Part shown: piece after piece, positions 1-9,400 of the stretch
How the letters are laid out: every line of letters begins with the position of its first letter
Numbering within the stretch: the first letter of the stretch is position 1
DNA from: JAALLB01 sp017643495
GTDB lineage: Bacteria > Pseudomonadota > Alphaproteobacteria > Rhizobiales > Rhizobiaceae
Direction of reading: 5' to 3'
Assembly: GCA_965216105.1 (NCBI GenBank)
Contig: OZ244147.1
Span: forward strand, 3,410,001-3,474,000
DNA: 64,000 nucleotides
Position numbers and translations under genes: made by a program
The notes under the pieces: model-generated
What the model saw: the letters and a program-made list of their open reading frames with translations, nothing else
Databases searched by the model: none
Told to the model about the DNA's origin: nothing

Positions 1-119
1 CGCCATTCTCACTACGTTCAAACATCGACCAAGTTTATCAGTTCGAACTTCGGACGGCAGGGGTTGCCGTTTTCCTTGCTGCGAACAATTGTTTACTGGC
101 AGATATTTGTGCCGCCGGT

Positions 120-1457
120 TCAAGAGCCTTTCCGGAATTCGCCCAGCTCGAAGCGGATTGTCTTCAATGCTTCTTCTAGGTCCGCCATTGGCACGCCGCC
201 AAAAGCAAGCCTGAGTGCCTGGGGAACCGGCTCCGTTGCCGCATAGGGCGCACCCGGAGAAACTGCCACACCCTTTTCCTTCAACCGGGCCACCAGCGGA
301 CCTGCCCGCTCACCCGGTTGCAGGGGCAGCCAGCCAAAGCCTGCATTGCGATGTCCGGTGACGGCATCCCCACCCAGTATTTCACGGCAAAGCTTCTGGC
401 GTTCAAACCCGTCCTCTCGTCGCACTGCCTCGCATTGTGCCAGCGTTCCATCCTCAATCCATGCCGTCACCAGCGATGACATCAGGGCTGGCGTATTCCA
501 GGTGGTCGCACGTATCACAGTGAGCAGACGATCGACGTAGCGGGCGGGAGAAACAAGATACCCGACCCTTAAACCCGTACCAATGCTTTTGGAATAACCA
601 CCGACATGCACTGTCCTTTCCGGGGCCAGTTCCCTAAAGGTTGGGGGAGGATCCGTTTCCAGAAATGCATATGCTGCATCTTCAATCAGCAACAAATCGT
701 GTTTTCGCGCCACTGACACCAACGCGCACCGCGTATCTTCATTCATCACGGCCCCGAGCGGATTATGCACTGTAGGCATGAGGTAAACGGCCCGAAGCGG
801 TTTTGTGTGGCACAACCGGTCAAGTGCGTCCGGTGACATCAGGCCGCCTTCACCTTCAACTGCGACGAGCGGCATGTTCTGAACCGCAGCAAGGGTTTTG
901 AAACCAGCATATGTCAACGGGTCCACGCCGATCGTTTCCCCACGGCCGATCAACCCGATAACCACAAGAGACAGTGCATGCTGGCAACCGGAAGTAACAA
1001 GTAAATGATCCGGATCAACATGACCGAGTCGGCGCCCTGCTTCGGTGGCAAACACTTTCCTTTCGTGGGGTCGCCCGGCATGGGGCTGATATCTCAACAT
1101 GGCCTCAAGGTCTCCACCAGCGGCCAATCGCTTGATGGCGGAACGCAACATTTCCGCATCCGCCATATTACCGGGCATGTTGAAGACGAGGTCCACAAGA
1201 CCGTCCGAAACCGATTGTTCTATTCCCAGACTTGCCGGCACCCCTGCATCGCGAACAAAGACACCGCGGCCACGCTCTCCAACAATCAGGCCGCGTTTTT
1301 CAAGCTCCCGATAGGTACGGGTGGCTGTAGCCAGAGCAACTCCATGGTGATCCGCAAACGCCCTGTGGGTGGGGAGACGTGTGCCGGGTGCAAGCGTTCC
1401 GTCCGCGATCCGGGCGGCAACGGTTTCTGCAAGTTCTGCAAAACGGGACTTTGGCAT
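120..1457 (-). CDS. MocR-type transcriptional regulator (GntR helix-turn-helix fused to aminotransferase-like domain)
   Basis: Predicted 445-residue fusion. Residues about 1-72 are a GntR-type winged helix (pattern LPTHRAFADHHGVALATATR, then LEKRGLIVGERGRGVFV). The rest is a fold-type I PLP-dependent aminotransferase-like domain; the PLP-binding lysine should be the K in GGYSKSIGTGLR near residue 289. Length matches MocR/PdxR-type regulators, which use PLP or a PLP-amino acid adduct as effector and are usually not active transaminases. It is transcribed divergently from an MFS transporter 103 bases away, and an inverted repeat lies in the shared promoter region, so control of that exporter is the likely job (inference). 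The effector cannot be read from the sequence. Start chosen at the ATG giving the complete HTH. Confidence 0.9.
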   Translation of the reverse strand: MPKSRFAELAETVAARIADGTLAPGTRLPTHRAFADHHGVALATATRTYRELEKRGLIVGERGRGVFVRDAGVPASLGIEQSVSDGLVDLVFNMPGNMADAEMLRSAIKRLAAGGDLEAMLRYQPHAGRPHERKVFATEAGRRLGHVDPDHLLVTSGCQHALSLVVIGLIGRGETIGVDPLTYAGFKTLAAVQNMPLVAVEGEGGLMSPDALDRLCHTKPLRAVYLMPTVHNPLGAVMNEDTRCALVSVARKHDLLLIEDAAYAFLETDPPPTFRELAPERTVHVGGYSKSIGTGLRVGYLVSPARYVDRLLTVIRATTWNTPALMSSLVTAWIEDGTLAQCEAVRREDGFERQKLCREILGGDAVTGHRNAGFGWLPLQPGERAGPLVARLKEKGVAVSPGAPYAATEPVPQALRLAFGGVPMADLEEALKTIRFELGEFRKGS

Positions 1458-1488
1458 CGGGCCTTCCAGAAAGTGGAACTGTATTTAG

Positions 1489-1506
1489 TACAATAAAAAT
1501 ATTGTA
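1489..1506. promoter_or_regulatory. Inverted repeat between divergent mocR-like and MFS genes
   Basis: Perfect 7-base arms TACAATA and TATTGTA separated by AAAA, centred in the 103-base divergent promoter region. A TATAAT element follows at 1517-1522 toward the MFS gene. GntR/MocR regulators commonly bind such symmetric sites between themselves and the gene they control. Operator function is inference. Confidence 0.5.
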
Positions 1507-1560
1507 ATGGATTTGATATAATGTCAATACCGCCGGAGACATATCAGCGAGGATTGCACC

Positions 1561-2727
1561 ATGTTCCGTTCTCTGGCAGCTACCGGTCTTGCACTGGCAT
1601 TGTTCACCGTCACCTTCGCCGTGAACCTGCAGGCTCCCCTCTACAGCGCCTATGTTGCAGAAAGCGGAATGGGTGCTGCTGCTGTAACCATTGCCTTTTC
1701 AGCCTATGTGGCAGGCCTGATGCCCACACTGCTATTACTGGGTGGACTTTCGGACCGTATCGGCAGGCGGACACCGATTGCCATTTCACTGATGCTTGGT
1801 GTACTGGCGACCGGGCTACTGGTCGTTTCGCCTTCATGGATGAGCCTGATCATCGCAAGGTTGTTGCTGGGGGTGGGAACCGGTCTCGCGACGACAGCCG
1901 GTACAGCTTACATGGCAGAACTCATGGGCGCGGACCACACCCGGCGGGCCGCACTTGTTGTTACCTCGGCAACAAGTCTGGGTTTCGGAGGTGGCGCTCT
2001 GGCGACCGGTATAAGCCTCAGCCTTCACGGGGAGAGTTTTTTTCCTGCCAGCTATTGGGCACTTTTTCTTGTAACCCCGTTGTTGGCGCTTGCCATTATG
2101 CTGTTTCCACCCGTCGACAATACCAAACAGGTATCACTGTTTCGCTGGCCAGTATTTCCAGAAAATACAGCTGCGTTCGGAATGGCCATGGCCCTTGCGT
2201 GGTCAACAACAGGCATGACAATCGCAATCATCCCCCTGCAACTCTCAGCCCACGGATACGGCAACTGGACCGGGCTCGTGATCTTTCTGGCGATATTTGC
2301 CGGCTTCCTTTGCCAGCCTGCTGCAAGGCGCTTGTCAAACAGCAGGGCTCTCGCCACCGGCCTGTTGCTGACACCTCTGGGCTTCCTGTTTCTGCTGTCC
2401 GGGGCATGGCTCAATTCGATTGGTCTTGTATTGCTCGGCACAGCCCTTTCAAGCGCCTCAAGCTACGGGTTTACCTATCTGTCGGCACTATCCGAATTTT
2501 CGACCCGCGCACCTGAAAACCGGGCCAGGGCAACGGCCGGCATGTTTGTGTATGCCTATGTCGGTTTTTCCATTCCGGTCATCGGGAGCGGCGTTCTTGC
2601 AGACATGTTCGGACTGCTAACCGCAATGAGTGCATTTGGCCTGCTGCTGGTTGCAGCATCTATTGCAATAGCTGCGTATATGTTTCATGCCCCGTCAGCG
2701 CAGCATGAAACGCGCGTACAGAATTAG
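1561..2727 (+). CDS. MFS transporter (12-TM, drug/metabolite exporter type)
   Basis: 388 residues of strongly hydrophobic protein consistent with 12 transmembrane helices in two halves. The loop after helix 2 carries the MFS signature LGGLSDRIGRRTP. The N-terminal helix directly follows the start, so it is an inner-membrane protein without cleaved signal. GAGG at 1550-1553 is placed as a ribosome-binding site for the ATG. It resembles proton-coupled exporters of the AraJ/YbfB kind more than sugar importers, but the substrate cannot be assigned. Divergence from the MocR-type regulator suggests induction by the compound exported or by a PLP-linked amino acid or amine. Confidence 0.88.
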   Translation: MFRSLAATGLALALFTVTFAVNLQAPLYSAYVAESGMGAAAVTIAFSAYVAGLMPTLLLLGGLSDRIGRRTPIAISLMLGVLATGLLVVSPSWMSLIIARLLLGVGTGLATTAGTAYMAELMGADHTRRAALVVTSATSLGFGGGALATGISLSLHGESFFPASYWALFLVTPLLALAIMLFPPVDNTKQVSLFRWPVFPENTAAFGMAMALAWSTTGMTIAIIPLQLSAHGYGNWTGLVIFLAIFAGFLCQPAARRLSNSRALATGLLLTPLGFLFLLSGAWLNSIGLVLLGTALSSASSYGFTYLSALSEFSTRAPENRARATAGMFVYAYVGFSIPVIGSGVLADMFGLLTAMSAFGLLLVAASIAIAAYMFHAPSAQHETRVQN

Positions 2728-2794
2728 GCCGCGCTCCCTCAACAGACCTGTCCTTCGCCAGTGCCAATGTCCAGGCCATCAATACCCAAGCCGT

Positions 2795-3778
2795 TCAGGG
2801 AACCAGGAGAATCTTGCCCCGGTGTGTGGCCGCCTCCATCATCCGGTGCGCATCTGCAGCATCTTCAAGTGGCAAGACGGCATGCGTCAACGCTTTCAGC
2901 TTCCCGGCAGAAAACAGAGGCCAGGCCCGGTCCTCAAGGTCTTTTGCTATGCGGGCCTTGAATTCCGGAGGCCTTGAACGGAGGGTTGATCCGGTAATTG
3001 TCAGACGCTTGAGCATGATCGGCATCAGATTAACTTCAACCCTGGAGCCGGTTCGAAATGCAAGCTGGACCATCCTTGCATCGGGCGCAGCGGCTTTCAT
3101 GTTTCGCTCAATATAATCTCCGCCGACAATATCAACTATAAGATCTGCCCCCCCTGCTTCCCGGACCACGTCAACAAAATCCTCTTCCCGGTAGTTGATT
3201 GCCTTTTCGGCTCCCAGACCTTCGCAGAAAGCCATGTTCTCCGCATTTGAACATGTGGTGAAAACACGCATTCCGAGCGCTGCACCAAGCTGGATGGCCG
3301 TTGTTCCTATCCCGCCTGCACCGCCGTGCACGAGCAGCAAACCATCTTTTTTCACAGGATGATCAAGGAATAGATTGCTCCAGACCGTGAAATAAGTTTC
3401 GGGCAATCCGCCTGCATCCTCAAGCGAAACGCTGTCGGGAACCGGGAGGCAGTGATCTTCATCTATGGCAACATACTCGGCATAGGCGCCACCATGACAA
3501 AGGGCACATATCGCATCGCCCACCTTCCAACGGCTTGAGTTTTCCCCGGCTGCAACAACAGTTCCGGAAACCTCGAGCCCCAGAAGGTCCGACGCGCCCT
3601 GTGGCGGAGGATACAGGCCGCGACGCTGCATGATGTCCGGTCCGTTTACGCCGATCGAGGCAGCCTTGATGAGAACCTGACCCGTCCCCGGCACAGGAAG
3701 CGGGCGCTCACCCGTTACAAGTACGGAGGGTTCTCCGGGTTCACTGATTTCAACTGTTCGCATGTTTTCGGGAAGCAT
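2795..3778 (-). CDS. NAD(P)H:quinone oxidoreductase, zinc-less MDR family (PIG3/Qor-like)
   Basis: 327 residues. An N-terminal GroES-like domain (about 1-125) precedes a Rossmann domain with the nucleotide-binding pattern VHGGAGGIGTTAIQLG near residues 150-165. There is no catalytic-zinc cysteine/histidine set, as expected for the quinone oxidoreductase/PIG3 branch of medium-chain dehydrogenases. Such enzymes reduce quinones or activated enones with NADPH in the cytoplasm. It faces the MFS gene tail-to-tail and is divergent from the CoA-transferase gene, so it is probably its own transcription unit. Family assignment is firm; substrate is unknown. Confidence 0.88.
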   Translation of the reverse strand: MLPENMRTVEISEPGEPSVLVTGERPLPVPGTGQVLIKAASIGVNGPDIMQRRGLYPPPQGASDLLGLEVSGTVVAAGENSSRWKVGDAICALCHGGAYAEYVAIDEDHCLPVPDSVSLEDAGGLPETYFTVWSNLFLDHPVKKDGLLLVHGGAGGIGTTAIQLGAALGMRVFTTCSNAENMAFCEGLGAEKAINYREEDFVDVVREAGGADLIVDIVGGDYIERNMKAAAPDARMVQLAFRTGSRVEVNLMPIMLKRLTITGSTLRSRPPEFKARIAKDLEDRAWPLFSAGKLKALTHAVLPLEDAADAHRMMEAATHRGKILLVP

Positions 3779-3995
3779 GGCTGACTTTCGCTGTTTTGAT
3801 TAAGGCTTATCTAGCACGCGCCGGACAGGCTTCGGCAAGCCCAACAACTAAAATTTACATGCTTTCCCAGTGCGTTTGTTCTAGGCAACCGACATGCCGG
3901 CACTTGAACTGGTCCGCGCGCCGCAACGCGCCATATTCCAACCTCGAAAGCCTGCAAAAAACCTTGCGAATGATGAAACAGGATAACTGACGCCG

Positions 3996-5255
3996 ATGAC
4001 TGCACTAGATGGAATCAAGGTACTCGACTTCACCCATATCCAGTCAGGACCTTCCTGTACGCAATTGCTGGCATGGCTTGGCGCTGACGTAATCAAGATA
4101 GAGCGGCCCGGAACAGGGGATGTAACCCGCGGACAGTTGAACGACATTCCCGATGCCGACAGCCTGTATTTTACCATGCTCAATCACAACAAGCGCTCGA
4201 TAGAACTGGACGCCAAGAATGAAACCGGGAAGGAAGTGCTCGGCCGCCTGATCGCTGCATGCGATGTTCTGGTTGAGAATTTCGCACCCGGCGCCCTTGA
4301 TAGAATGGGATTTTCCTGGGAACGAATGCAGAAAATCAATCCAAGACTCATTCTCGCATCAATCAAGGGCTTCGGCCCGGGCAAGCATGAAGACTGCAAG
4401 GTATATGAAAACATCGCCCAATGCGTCGGAGGCTCCGCTTCCACAACCGGGTTCCGGGATGGCCCCCCACTGGTTACCGCCGCACAAATAGGAGACAGCG
4501 GTACGGGTCTGCATCTTGCACTCGGCATCGTCGCTGCTCTTTTTCAGCGGGAGCGAACCGGGAAAGGCCAGAAAGTTTCCTGCGCAATGCAGGATTCGGT
4601 GCTGAACCTTACAAGGGTCAAGATGAGAGACCAGCAAAGGCTCGCCGCAGGCCCGTTGCGCGAATATTCGCAGTTTGGCGAAGGCATTTCCTTTGGCGAC
4701 ACCACCCCCAGGGCTGGCAATGATGGCGGTGGCGGACAACCGGGTCGAATCCTCAAATGCATGGGTTGGGAAACTGACCCCAATGCGTATATCTATTTCG
4801 TCATACAGGGGCATGTCTGGGAAAAAATCTGCGATGTGATCGGCAGGCCCGAATGGAAAACCGAAACGGGCTATGCAACGGCCGGCGAAAGGCTCGACAA
4901 ACTCAGCCAGATTTTCTCCACCATTGAAGAATGGACAATGACAAAAACCAAGTTTGAGGTCATGGAAAACTGCAATCCGCACGACATCCCTGTCGGGCCC
5001 ATTCTGTCAATGAAAGAGCTTGCCGAGGATGAGGCACTTTACAATTCCGGCACCATGGTCAGGGTTCCCCATCCAGCGCGCGGTGAATATTTGAGCGTTG
5101 GATGCCCGATCAAGTTTTCCGACAGTTGCGTACCGGTAACCAGATCTCCGTTGCTGGGTGAACATACCGAAGAAATTCTCTCCGGGTTACTGGGACTGCA
5201 GTCCGAAGAAATTACACGCATTCACGCTTCAGGCGCCACCGGAAAGACAAAGTGA
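3996..5255 (+). CDS. frc: Formyl-CoA:oxalate CoA-transferase (class III CoA-transferase)
   Basis: 419 residues with very close resemblance along the full length to Oxalobacter Frc as I know it: opening GIKVLDFTHIQSGPSCTQ, the block NHNKRSIELDAKNETGKE, and RVKMRDQQRL. The nucleophilic aspartate is D167 in IGDSG, and the glycine loop that closes over the active site is GGGGQP at 244-249. The enzyme moves CoA from formyl-CoA to oxalate, giving oxalyl-CoA. No oxalyl-CoA decarboxylase gene is in the window, so either it lies elsewhere or the enzyme serves another acid pair (CaiB/Frc enzymes are hard to split by sequence). It appears monocistronic, followed by tRNA-Leu. Confidence 0.85.
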   Translation: MTALDGIKVLDFTHIQSGPSCTQLLAWLGADVIKIERPGTGDVTRGQLNDIPDADSLYFTMLNHNKRSIELDAKNETGKEVLGRLIAACDVLVENFAPGALDRMGFSWERMQKINPRLILASIKGFGPGKHEDCKVYENIAQCVGGSASTTGFRDGPPLVTAAQIGDSGTGLHLALGIVAALFQRERTGKGQKVSCAMQDSVLNLTRVKMRDQQRLAAGPLREYSQFGEGISFGDTTPRAGNDGGGGQPGRILKCMGWETDPNAYIYFVIQGHVWEKICDVIGRPEWKTETGYATAGERLDKLSQIFSTIEEWTMTKTKFEVMENCNPHDIPVGPILSMKELAEDEALYNSGTMVRVPHPARGEYLSVGCPIKFSDSCVPVTRSPLLGEHTEEILSGLLGLQSEEITRIHASGATGKTK

Positions 5256-5370
5256 TCCTGTTCAGCCTGGTCTGCAATGCCTGAACAGTTTGCTGCGGAA
5301 TGGAGAAAAACGCGTTGACATGACACTGGCACGGTTTTATCTGTGCGCACTGTTACCACGCTTACTGTTT

Positions 5371-5457
5371 GCCCAGATGGCGGAATTGGTAGACGCGCTG
5401 CGTTCAGGTCGCAGTGGCCGCAAGGCCGTGGAGGTTCGAGTCCTCTTCTGGGCACCA
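5371..5457 (+). tRNA. tRNA-Leu (anticodon CAG)
   Basis: 87 bases folding as a class II tRNA. Acceptor strand GCCCAGA (5371-5377) pairs with TCTGGGC (5447-5453); the discriminator A and encoded CCA follow at 5454-5457. D-arm GCGGAATTGGTAGACGC, anticodon stem CTGCG/CGCAG with loop TTCAGGT (anticodon CAG, reading CUG), a long variable arm (GGCC/GGCC) typical of leucine tRNA, and a T-loop containing TTCGAGT. It borders the compositionally distinct 5.6-12.4 kb operon. Confidence 0.97.
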
Positions 5458-5636
5458 TTTACCCCCAGCACACTCAGGTTAACCCGTTGATATCCAATCG
5501 GCTTCATCAAGATCCGAGATGAGGGCAGACCATGCAGCATATCAAAACAGCCTGGTACATATACACCAAACGAGGCATCTACTATTTTCTCACGACCCGG
5601 CGCATTAACGTTGCAACCCATTGCAGCGGCATCGGG

Positions 5637-5957
5637 TTACTGAGTGGCCTGCCCTTCCGGCACATAGATCATCCGCCCGTCATCCAGCCGATAGGTAACT
5701 CCGGCGCGGATTCCTTCGCCTTCACCGATACCGTCGCTGGACTCATAGCGTTGCAGATCGTGGCCCTCTTTCACGGTGATCCGCATCGCATCAGTGCCAG
5801 GGTTTTCAACCACGGTGACGGATTGTGCCGCAAAGGGATTTAGCGGGTTTTGCAGGATTGTGATCATCAGAATTCCGATGACCACCAGAAACAGGTCAAT
5901 CAGGTTTACCACCGACAGGATCGGATCATCGTCTTCAGGTTCGAGAAACCGCATCAC
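5637..5957 (-). CDS. DUF2149 family protein with ExbD/TolR-like membrane helix
   Basis: 106 residues, last gene of the receptor/CobN-like operon; its ATG overlaps the stop of the ExbB-like gene by four bases. One N-terminal transmembrane helix (about residues 15-38) has the form NLIDLFLVVIGILMITI, with a single aspartate early in the membrane span. ExbD, TolR and MotB-type stators carry an essential protonatable aspartate in the same place (pattern xxDxxLVxxxxxM). The remaining 65 residues would be periplasmic. DUF2149 proteins are known as neighbours of CobN-like and MotA/TolQ/ExbB genes. The ExbD-like role is inference from this helix and the ExbB-like partner; no enzymatic domain is visible. 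Confidence 0.85.
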   Translation of the reverse strand: MMRFLEPEDDDPILSVVNLIDLFLVVIGILMITILQNPLNPFAAQSVTVVENPGTDAMRITVKEGHDLQRYESSDGIGEGEGIRAGVTYRLDDGRMIYVPEGQATQ

Positions 5958-6418
5958 AGCGACTCCCGTTCAAAAGCGCGCAGTTCTGTCATCAGCCAAC
6001 GACGGCGTACAGTCAGCACCAGAAAGCACAGTGACGCCGCCACCAGCGCCAGGATCACCGCCGAAAAGGCAACAACCAGATTGTCCGCCACCCCTATGGC
6101 ATCATTGCGCCCCAGCGCCAAAAGGGCTGGACCCATGGGGATCATTGTGGCCACCAATCCCAGCATTGGCGCCGCTCGCGACACAATGCGCAGCCATTCG
6201 GTTCGGCGTAAAATTTCCAGCTCCAGGTCGTCGCTTGCCGGTGATGCTGCCGTTTGGCCAAGAGTGGGCCGCCATGTGGCGCGGCGCCGCTGAACTGCCT
6301 CAGCCAGAAACATGCCAAAGGCGATGAGTCCATAGGCCAACGACAGCAGGATCATCGTCAGCACCGGCAACAGGAAAAGCCGAGAAATTTCGTATAATGT
6401 AACTTCGAACGCGGTCAT
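5954..6418 (-). CDS. MotA/TolQ/ExbB-family proton channel protein
   Basis: 154 residues with three predicted transmembrane segments: about 15-38, 86-103 and 112-136. The conserved core of the family is visible as RAAPMLGLVATMIPMG followed by DNLVVAFSAVILALVAA, matching the TM2-TM3 region of ExbB/TolQ that lines the proton path. It is shorter than canonical ExbB (about 240 residues), which is usual for the versions linked to DUF2149 and CobN-like genes. Start and stop overlap its two neighbours by four bases (ATGA), so translation is coupled. It probably forms a proton-motive-force motor with the DUF2149 product; the driven partner is likely the CobN-like protein (inference). Confidence 0.88.
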   Translation of the reverse strand: MTAFEVTLYEISRLFLLPVLTMILLSLAYGLIAFGMFLAEAVQRRRATWRPTLGQTAASPASDDLELEILRRTEWLRIVSRAAPMLGLVATMIPMGPALLALGRNDAIGVADNLVVAFSAVILALVAASLCFLVLTVRRRWLMTELRAFERESL

Positions 6419-9400
6419 GCGCTGTGTCTCCCCGTGATACGGTTGGCCCGAATTTGCAGTGCGGCGCCCAGGACGATCAATGCCAGAAGCGCCAGCCCAC
6501 CAAGTAACGCCCGAATATTGGGCATACCCTCGACCTGATCGGCAGGAAGAACAGGTTCCAACACCGGGCCTCGCACTTGCTTCGGCGTGGTTTGCGGATC
6601 GCGAGCGGGGGTGTTCTCGGCCTTGGTCTGGGACGGGGTGGACCGATCCGGCTGCGACATGGTTTCGGCAGCAGCGACCGTGGGTGGCGTCAGAGTCGCA
6701 GCCGGGGCCGCGCTGAGGCCAAAGCCGGCAGCCATGTCCTCCAAAAACATCCGTGTCGCTTCGGCTTCACCGGCGCGTACATCGGGGTTTGCCGCCAGTT
6801 CGACCCACCGTTCGGCCATTCTGCGACGCGTGGCATTATTGGCCTGCCAATAGTTCTTGCGCACTGCTTCGGCCATGCGTGCGATTAGCTGGGCCTGGGC
6901 TGAGGGGTTATGTGTTTCAAACCAGGCTTCCAGTTCCAGCCCCTGACTGTCGTTAACATAGGTGTCGAACAGCGCCTGCCACTGGTCGTCACGTACACTG
7001 TCCGGCGCAGTGACCTGCCAGCCGAACAAATTGTTCACACCCTCAAGCGCAGACAACGTACCGGCATACCCTTCTTCCTGCATGGCAGTGATCCACTGGG
7101 GGCTGAGATAGCGCAACCGTAATTCGTCCGACAGGAAGGAGGCCACAGTTGTGGTGCGCGGGCTGCCGCGCCGCAGGTCTGAAATAAACAGACCGGGGCT
7201 TTCGCCATCCAAGTGCCGGATCGCCAATGCCAGCCCACCAAGAAATTCAAACGGATGATCGCTGCCCAATACGCCATGCAGATTCGACGAACGCGACATG
7301 ATCACCGCATCGCTGCCGCGCAGCTGCTCGGCAAACAGGTTGACACTGTCAGGTGCTACGCCCCAGGCTTGGGCACCATAGGCGTACTGCGATCCGTTCA
7401 GGAAAACTTCTGCCGGTACAGTCTCATCCTCCCAGCTGGTGGAATCTAGTGTGACATCGCTGACTCCGGACCGATACGTTCCCGGTGCATTACTGAAAAT
7501 ACGATAGCGCGACAGACGGCGAGCCTCATCGGGAGGAAGCCCCCCTGCGATTAATTGTTCGGCAATGCGCAGACTGTTGGCCGCAAGCAGATTGCCCGGT
7601 TCGTCCAGATCACCTAACCGCAAGATAGCATCGTCCAGCAACCGCATGAAACTGTCGAACTGGTCGCGGTAGACACTGGTGACTGATAACACCACATCAA
7701 TGCGCGGCCGGCCCAACTCCCGGGCGCTGATTATTTCCAGCGCAGTTACGCGGCCAGCCTTGTTCCAGACCGGGCGCAGACCGAGCGCATGCAGCACCTG
7801 GGCTTCTGTCACGCCCAGATGACGGATCGCTTCGGACGACCACAGACTGAACGCCAGCTTTTCCGGCACCGCCCCATCATTTGTATCGCCATAGGTTGCA
7901 ATCAGCTGGTCCAGAGCCTGTCGGCCGACCTCATAGGCACTGACCGCCGGGATCCGGTCGGCTTCAAAGGCATAGAGGTTACGCCCCGCACGGACATCAG
8001 GATTGCGGACCGGGTCGCCACCGGATCCCGGGGCCACTAGCCGGCCCTCGAGCCCGGCCAACAGGGCTTCAACCTCGCCGGGGTTGGCCAACGCCTTATC
8101 AAGGCTAGCGGCACGGGCATACAGAGCGGCATCCTCCGGAGTTTCCGGGAGAGGGGCACCCTTGCGCAACCAGCGGCGCAATTCGGCCACCGGCGCACTA
8201 TCGTAAACAAGTGACGGGTCTTCGCTGAATGGTTCTCCATCTGTTGTGAAACGCGACAGATACGAATCGCCCAACTGCTGCATAACCGTGACCAGCCGGT
8301 GATCAGGATCCGCCGCACGGCCAAAACTGTGCAGCCCCAGCGGCACCGCACTTTCGGCCAGGAAATGCAGATGATCATGCAGCGCGCTCATAAAGCCGGA
8401 GAAATCGTCCTTGATGCGCGCATCGTCCCAGCCCATATCCGCTGCGATCCTGTTATCCGCCACCACTGCGCGGATATTGCGCGCGGCCTCATCCTGCACC
8501 TGCCCTTCGGACAACTGGGCATATTCATGGATCAGTTGGTGCAAATTGCGCAAATCCTCCTGCAGGCCCGCTGGCGCAAACGGCGGGGTCTGATGGCTGA
8601 CGATCACCGCCCGCCCCCGACGCTTGGCCTGGATCGCCTCGGAAACATTGTCCTGAAGATAGGGATAGAAAACCGGGACATCCCCGACCGCAAGACCAGG
8701 GTAACCAAAGGCCCACAACCCACGATCCTTGCCACGCAACCATTCCTGGGTCCCATGGGTACCCAGGTGCACAATAGCATCCACGTCAAACACCTTCCGC
8801 AGCCAGAGATAGGCAGCCAGGTAAAGATGATCTGGCGCGGAAGAAGTATCATGATACTGTCCTTGTCCTGACGTGCCACGCGGCATCTGGGGCAGAATTA
8901 CCATTTTGCCGATCTTCACGCGTGGAATAACAAAGACCCGTTCTCCGGCAACTTCCCGCACTGCCCAATGCTCTGCCGGGTCACCCCCGGCATGGATTTC
9001 CGTCCGGCGACTGTCGGGCAATGACTTCAACCAATCGGTATAGGTAGCCAGTGGCAGCGTGCCGGCCAGGTCCCGGCCAAGCAGGTTTTCCAATGGCGTG
9101 GAGCGCCAGATTCCTGCCAGCATCGCCTGCCCCACATCGATCATCTCTTTCTCGGCGAGCGGCGTCACATCATAGCCCCCGTCCTTCAGCCGCCGGGTGA
9201 TCTCCTCAATGCTGCGCGGAATGTTCAGATTCGAAGCCGACAGGTTCTTTTCCCCCATCGGATAATTCCAGAACATCATTGCCAGCCGCTTGTCCTTGGC
9301 CGGGGTATGGCGCAGGACCGAGAGGCGTCGAAGTTTTCCCGTCAGTGCAGCCAGTTGTTCAGGGATGATCACCTCTTCGCCCTTTTCGACCGCCATCAAA

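Noticed and set aside
1521..2516. 331-codon plus-strand frame overlapping the MFS gene in another frame
   Set aside because: The translation is Cys/Arg/His-rich without hydrophobic segments; the overlapping MFS frame is clearly the coding one.
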